Assembly: GCF_048771995.1 (NCBI RefSeq)
Contig: NC_133032.1
Location: forward strand, 32,247,501-32,311,500
Source: Taeniopygia guttata
Lineage: Eukaryota; Chordata; Aves; Passeriformes; Estrildidae
Length of the DNA: 64,000 bases
Direction: 5' to 3'
Shown: positions 60,320-64,000 of the stretch, piece by piece
How the letters are laid out: each line of letters opens with the position of its first letter
How positions within the stretch are numbered: position 1 is the stretch's first letter
Program-made: the position numbers and the translations under genes
Notes under the pieces: model-generated
Databases searched by the model: none
What the model saw: the letters and a program-made list of their open reading frames with translations, nothing else
Told to the model about the DNA's origin: nothing

Positions 60320-60508
60320 CCTTTTGTTCGTCTTTCCATCATTCCAAGTGTAGGAGGAACCGCTGGAATATTCACTGCAAGCACTTGAGAGGGAGAGTTC
60401 ACTGCTACTGCAGCTGCTCCGAGGGTACAGGCGGCTGGAGCCTGTCACATTTAATTGACTCTGGCATTTCAAGACAGGTATGCTGGATTTCACATTCTGC
60501 TGGCATTC
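60320..60508 (-). CDS. NCKAP5: NCKAP5 coding exon, 189 nt, with SxIP motif
   Basis: Acceptor ATTTTAG|GAATGC, donor AAAAGG|GTAAAT, both in phase 0, giving 63 codons. It begins ECQQNVKSSIPVLKCQSQ, continues with SRLYPRSSCSSSELSLS, CSEYSSGSSYTWND and ends GKTNKR. SSIP at 60476-60487 (exon residues 8-11) with Lys just before and after is a classical SxIP end-binding motif. The serine-rich remainder looks heavily phosphorylatable. NCKAP5L/Cep169 is reported to reach microtubule plus ends through such a motif. For this protein it is inference. Confidence 0.92.
60476..60487 (-). other. NCKAP5: SxIP EB-binding motif SSIP in NCKAP5
   Basis: K-S-S-I-P-V-L-K: the S-x-I-P core has basic residues on both sides, matching the known microtubule tip localisation signal bound by EB1-family proteins. 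Motif evidence only. Confidence 0.6.
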
Positions 60509-61398
60509 CTAAAATATGAGAAGAAATGGAAATATCTTATGGGGAGAAAATGATCATTTAACTTCCCCTTGATTAAGAATGGCAAAGAAAATGCAACTAA
60601 GCCACTTACACCTTCTTCTCATGCAATTTAGCGTTGGGTGAGTTTAATACAGAGAAATAAATTTAGAACTGCTAACAATTGCATTTGTCAGGAGAAAAAA
60701 AACCACAATCCTCAATATGTTCTTCTTCAGTCTTGGACTAGCATTCTGCTCTTCTTATTGTAAAGATTATTCTGAGTCTGTTTGAATTATGCTTCACACA
60801 TAAGCAGCGTGTGCTGGTAAGATACAGAAAACAAAGTTATAAGAATACAAGTACATCTTGACAACTGCATTATAGCCCCACAATGTAACAGATGAGGCTG
60901 CACAGCCTGGACAAGGTAAATTAATTTAGTATCCTGAGCGGAATGTCCACTGAGAATGGAATCTCTCCATTACAGTCTAATTTTGGTTTCCTATCTAGTT
61001 CAAAGCTTTGTCTAAGAAACTCTCTGACGTAGGACAATCCATCTTCGTGTCGCTCGCAGACAGCTGAAGCCTCTTGCTTATGCAATTTATTGACACTTTA
61101 TGGCTGCCTTTAGTACTTGTGTAGTTATCGCCCCTTTCCAAATGCAATTTCAGCTGACTGTGACTAAGTGCCAGCTTTGAGGAAGAGAGTAATGAAGAGT
61201 AGATAGCACTTTAGGTAAAATATTAAACCTCTGTAGGAGCAGCTAGGATGCCTTTAATTTGTTTTCAAACTAATATTCTTGAGCCTAAGAGCGTTGGAGC
61301 TTCTTTAGTGTTAAGTGCTTGCACTATTCTCCAGTTTCCTTACAGAATCAGACATCATTTTAATTACCAGGAATACCAGACATGACTACATGAAAAGA

Positions 61399-61727
61399 GA
61401 TTGTAGTGAGGTGGGGGTCAGTCTGTTCTCCCATGCAGAAACTGATAGGACAAGAGGAAACAGCCTCAAGTTGTGCCAGGGGATGTTGAGATTGAATATT
61501 AGGAAAAATTCCTTCACTAAAAGAGTTATCCAGCAATGGAGCAGGGAAGTGGTTGAACCATCATCCCCGGAGGCATTTAAAAGCTGTGTAGATGTGGTAC
61601 CTGGGGATATGGTTTAGTGGTGGGATTGATCTCAAGGGACCTTTCTACCAGTGGTGGGTGAATGGTTGGATTTAATGATCTCAATCATAAAGGTCTTTTC
61701 CATCCAGAGTGAATCTATGATTCTGTG
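61399..61727 (+). mobile_element. CR1 LINE 3' UTR, 5'-truncated copy with terminal octamers
   Basis: The plus strand follows an avian CR1 3' region over about 330 bp. Key stretches are GATTGTAGTGAGGTGGGGGT, GACAAGAGGAAACAGCCTCA, ATTAGGAAAAATTCCTTCAC, GGAGGCATTTAAAAGCTGTG and GGTTTAGTGGTGGG. It ends TTAATGATCTCAATCATAAA, then GGTCTTTTCCATCC and ATCTATGATTCTGTG, a degenerate pair of the ATTCTATG octamers that end CR1. It is antisense to NCKAP5. An open frame of 100 codons inside it is chance, because this is the non-coding 3' end. Confidence 0.92.
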
Positions 61728-63553
61728 CCTTCTTTTCACAAAACTTCCCCTTGGATTTCATTAAGGCAAAATGAAACAATATTTATTGATTTTTGCATGT
61801 AGATAGACTTCAAATTAATTTTGCTTCAATTAAGAATTTACACCTAGGAAGAAACAAGAAATCTAAAGTTATTGAGTTCATAAAAAAAATTATCAAGGCT
61901 GTGTATGCCCTAGACACAGCTTCTTCATGGAAATCTTTGGAAAAACACTCAGTTTGTAGGCACTTCTCATGCACTGACATGTTTGTTGGCCTTCTGCTAA
62001 TTTCTTCCACTTATTCCCCCATGTTCCTCCCATTTATTACTACTGGGGTTGAACATTTTTTCAGCTGAATGGGAGAGAGCAGAACTTTTACTGCTGAGGA
62101 GTTCATCAGTACAGCTGTTCATCGCTCAGCTGACATCATAATGTTCTGGTTTTGACAAACGTAACTACTGGGCAACTCATTATTCTTTGTCACAGGCAAA
62201 ACCTATGAATGGGAAAATCATTTAGAGGCACCAAGAGCACATTTCATCTCTGGGAACTATTGGTACATGTTCTCCTAGGAAGTCAAATGGATGCAGGAGG
62301 AGCAGGGTTTAAATCCAGTGGCTCTGGGAAGAATACATCTTTCAGTATCACAGGCAGGCTGATGCCTGTGTTTTTGGCTCTGAAGCGGATTTTGTTGTTT
62401 TGCTGAGATAAATGAGTCTTTATTTCTGACATTGTGGTTCCCCTGGGAGACCCCCTGCCATCAGCAACCTCAGCTGTGGCAGTGTCACTCCTGGGGAAGG
62501 TGACTGCACAGAGGCCAAGGGCAGCAGCTGCTTGTTCTGGCTATTCCTCTGCCTTTTGGCTCTGGCATTGGGAAAACATGTCATGTGGAATTCTGCCCTT
62601 TACACTGGGCTGTGTCCCAGCCATCACAGCATGCAAGGGAAGGGTGCCTGCAAATCCTCTCCTGTAAGAATCTCCTGCAGGAGGAAAGAGATCACAGCAC
62701 AGTGACAAGTATTGCCTCCCTGTCATCTTCAGCTCGTCTGAGAGCCTCTCCAACCTCTCACACTTTGTCTCCTTTGCACCTGAGAGAGGAGAAAGGCATT
62801 TGGTCCTACTGCTTCAGCAATGGGAAAAAATGGAGCTATCCAAGCAAAGCAAAAGAACAGTATATTACTGTAATCATCTTTAAGAGAGGAGAAAATGTGC
62901 AAAAAATATCATGTCACTCCAGATTATGAAGTAGGGTATCTACTCAGTTTCTAGATAGCATTCAGATCACTTAGGAGAGTGGAATTTTCCCCTTCAATTT
63001 GCCTTTATTCTCTAAATTATTCAAGAAAGTACTTTGAATAGCATGTTTATGATGCATTAATTAAATACATTTAACTTGCATATGGGTCTATTAACTGACA
63101 TGGTGAAATTTTAATTTTTGTAATCATGACTTTTTAGTCATTACCTTTAATGAAATTAAAGTAAAAGGGCTTGAATGTAGTATTACAGTTTAAAAATGCA
63201 ATTTTCACTAGAAATCAAAGAAAATTGAAATAATCAGACCATTAAAGACACAAAACTCTATATTAGAGCAACTTAACCTGAAGGCTTAATTAAATATAAT
63301 GCTAAAGGTTGTTAGCATTTTTGTGAATCTTTGAAACAATGCCTTTTCATTAAAGTAGGTATTACAAGGGAGATTACATTTTTGTTGACACTACTATACT
63401 TCAAGATCAAAGGCACAAGCAGGTTCAATGTTCTGTTCTTGTACTCTTTGTTTCCCTGTATGTGATTTTTGTTTTTTAAGCTACTTTTCTCTTTGACAAT
63501 GAAACATGAAAGCCACACTGGCGAACATTTTGCCAAATAAGCACAAAGCTCAC

Positions 63554-63558
63554 CTCAT
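63554..63558 (-). other. NCKAP5: Candidate 5-nt microexon (low confidence)
   Basis: The minus strand reads TTTTTTTTTCAG|ATGAG|GTGAGC: a strong acceptor and a strong donor only five bases apart. Inclusion would shift the NCKAP5 frame, since both neighbouring exons join in phase 0. It may be unused or may trigger decay. Confidence 0.15.
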
Positions 63559-63953
63559 CTGAAAAAAAAATAAAAATGCAGAGCCCATGAATTTTTAAAA
63601 GTTCATACATAATATATCATAAAAGTGGGATGAATAATACGGGGCACGGGCTTTAATAAAAAGCTCCTTGACCATTTCTCAGAGATCCTGAGATGTAATC
63701 AATACCCAAAAAGGTGTATCGGGGACATTGCTAAGATTTACGCTTTTTTTGCACACAGTGACACTATCTGCTCACTATATCAACCCAGCACACAATATTG
63801 AATTTCAGAGAACAGAAGGAAGTAAAAGCATTGTTATCTGCCTCAACAGTGTTTCAATTCAGAGATCAGCTTTATGGCTCTTCCCTGACACCAGACTTCA
63901 GAGGAGAAAAGGAGGTTCCAGAGGAGGGGAACAAGGGCAGCACAAACACTCAC

Positions 63954-64000
63954 GAGCATCTGAGCATCAGCACTTCGAGCTTGCACCAGGCTTCGGTTTC
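63954..64000 (-). CDS. NCKAP5: NCKAP5 coding exon (partial, runs off the right edge)
   Basis: The minus strand reads NRSLVQARSADAQML up to donor CTC|GTGAGTG. It ends in phase 0, matching the phase-0 start of the exon at 60320-60508. The two other frames are closed by stops or fail the phase. The exon starts beyond the window, so its length is unknown. A continuous frame, a good donor and phase agreement support it. The residues look like the end of the N-terminal coiled-coil region, which is inference. Confidence 0.8.

Larger units (their letters stand above)
60509..63953 (-). other. NCKAP5: NCKAP5 intron (3.4 kb)
   Basis: Donor CTC|GTGAGTG at the right, acceptor ATTTTAG at the left. It contains a 0.33-kb CR1 copy on the plus strand and, near 63.55 kb, an acceptor and a donor only 5 nt apart. 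Other open frames are short and unrecognised. Confidence 0.8.
2380..64000 (-). other. NCKAP5: NCKAP5 transcription unit (3' part of the gene)
   Basis: Nine exons on the minus strand join with consistent phases into a 1,762-residue open frame, cut at the right edge. The order and sizes match the NCKAP5 family: one giant exon followed by six small coding exons. The protein was named for binding the SH3 adaptor Nck. The related NCKAP5L/Cep169 is a centrosomal, EB1-linked microtubule plus-end protein. The large central region is polar, serine-rich and probably disordered. About 150 N-terminal residues, probably including the coiled coil, lie outside the window. The gene spans over 61 kb here, far more compact than the human gene as I recall it. 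Confidence 0.93.

Noticed and set aside
61315..61617. 100-codon plus-strand open frame
   Set aside because: It lies mostly within the non-coding 3' end of a CR1 copy.

Overview
The window is vertebrate nuclear DNA, almost certainly from a bird. Three things point that way. It contains several truncated CR1 retroposons, the dominant avian repeat, and one still ends in degenerate copies of the ATTCTATG-type tail. The introns are short for the genes involved. The coding sequence is clearly amniote. A passerine is possible, but I cannot prove it from the sequence.

Two genes are present, both on the minus strand and in the same head-to-tail order I recall for the orthologous human locus. (1) NCKAP5 (Nck-associated protein 5) fills about 2.4-64.0 kb. 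I can place nine exons joined by GT-AG introns with compatible phases: 63954-64000 (cut by the window edge), 60320-60508, the giant exon 56014-59849, 55128-55305, 33199-33502, 30894-31030, 29524-29653, 26827-27014 and the terminal coding exon 3724-4005. A 3'UTR of about 1.3 kb follows and ends at an AATAAA signal near 2395-2400. These exons encode about 1,762 residues. The human protein, as I recall, has about 1,909, so only the N-terminal part lies beyond the right edge. (2) LYPD1 (LYNX2, a GPI-anchored Ly6 protein) starts only about 1.2 kb downstream of the NCKAP5 3' end. Its CpG-island promoter and signal-peptide exon (ATG at 1136-1138) are followed by a compact 956-bp intron and part of exon 2 (1-130), which carries the first cysteines of the LU domain.

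Region by region: 1-130 LYPD1 exon 2; 131-1086 LYPD1 intron 1 with a CR1 relic and an 18-bp tandem array; about 430-2160 CpG island with two more tandem arrays; 2380-4005 the NCKAP5 3' end; 4006-26826 a 22.8-kb intron; 26827-33502 a cluster of four coding exons; 33503-55127 a 21.6-kb intron with an (A)41 tract; 55128-60508 the main coding block; 60509-63953 an intron with a 0.33-kb CR1; 63954-64000 the next upstream exon.

The genes are functionally separate: NCKAP5 is a cytoplasmic adaptor/microtubule-associated protein and LYPD1 is a cell-surface modulator of nicotinic receptors. I see no prokaryotic-type system, virus, tRNA, rRNA or CRISPR. The most useful observations are short linear motifs in NCKAP5 (a perfect PxxPxRxxS Nck-SH3 site and two [S/T]xIP EB-binding motifs), a possible 5-nt microexon, a competing splice acceptor, and several unusual repeats and G-quadruplex motifs. 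No undescribed system is evident.
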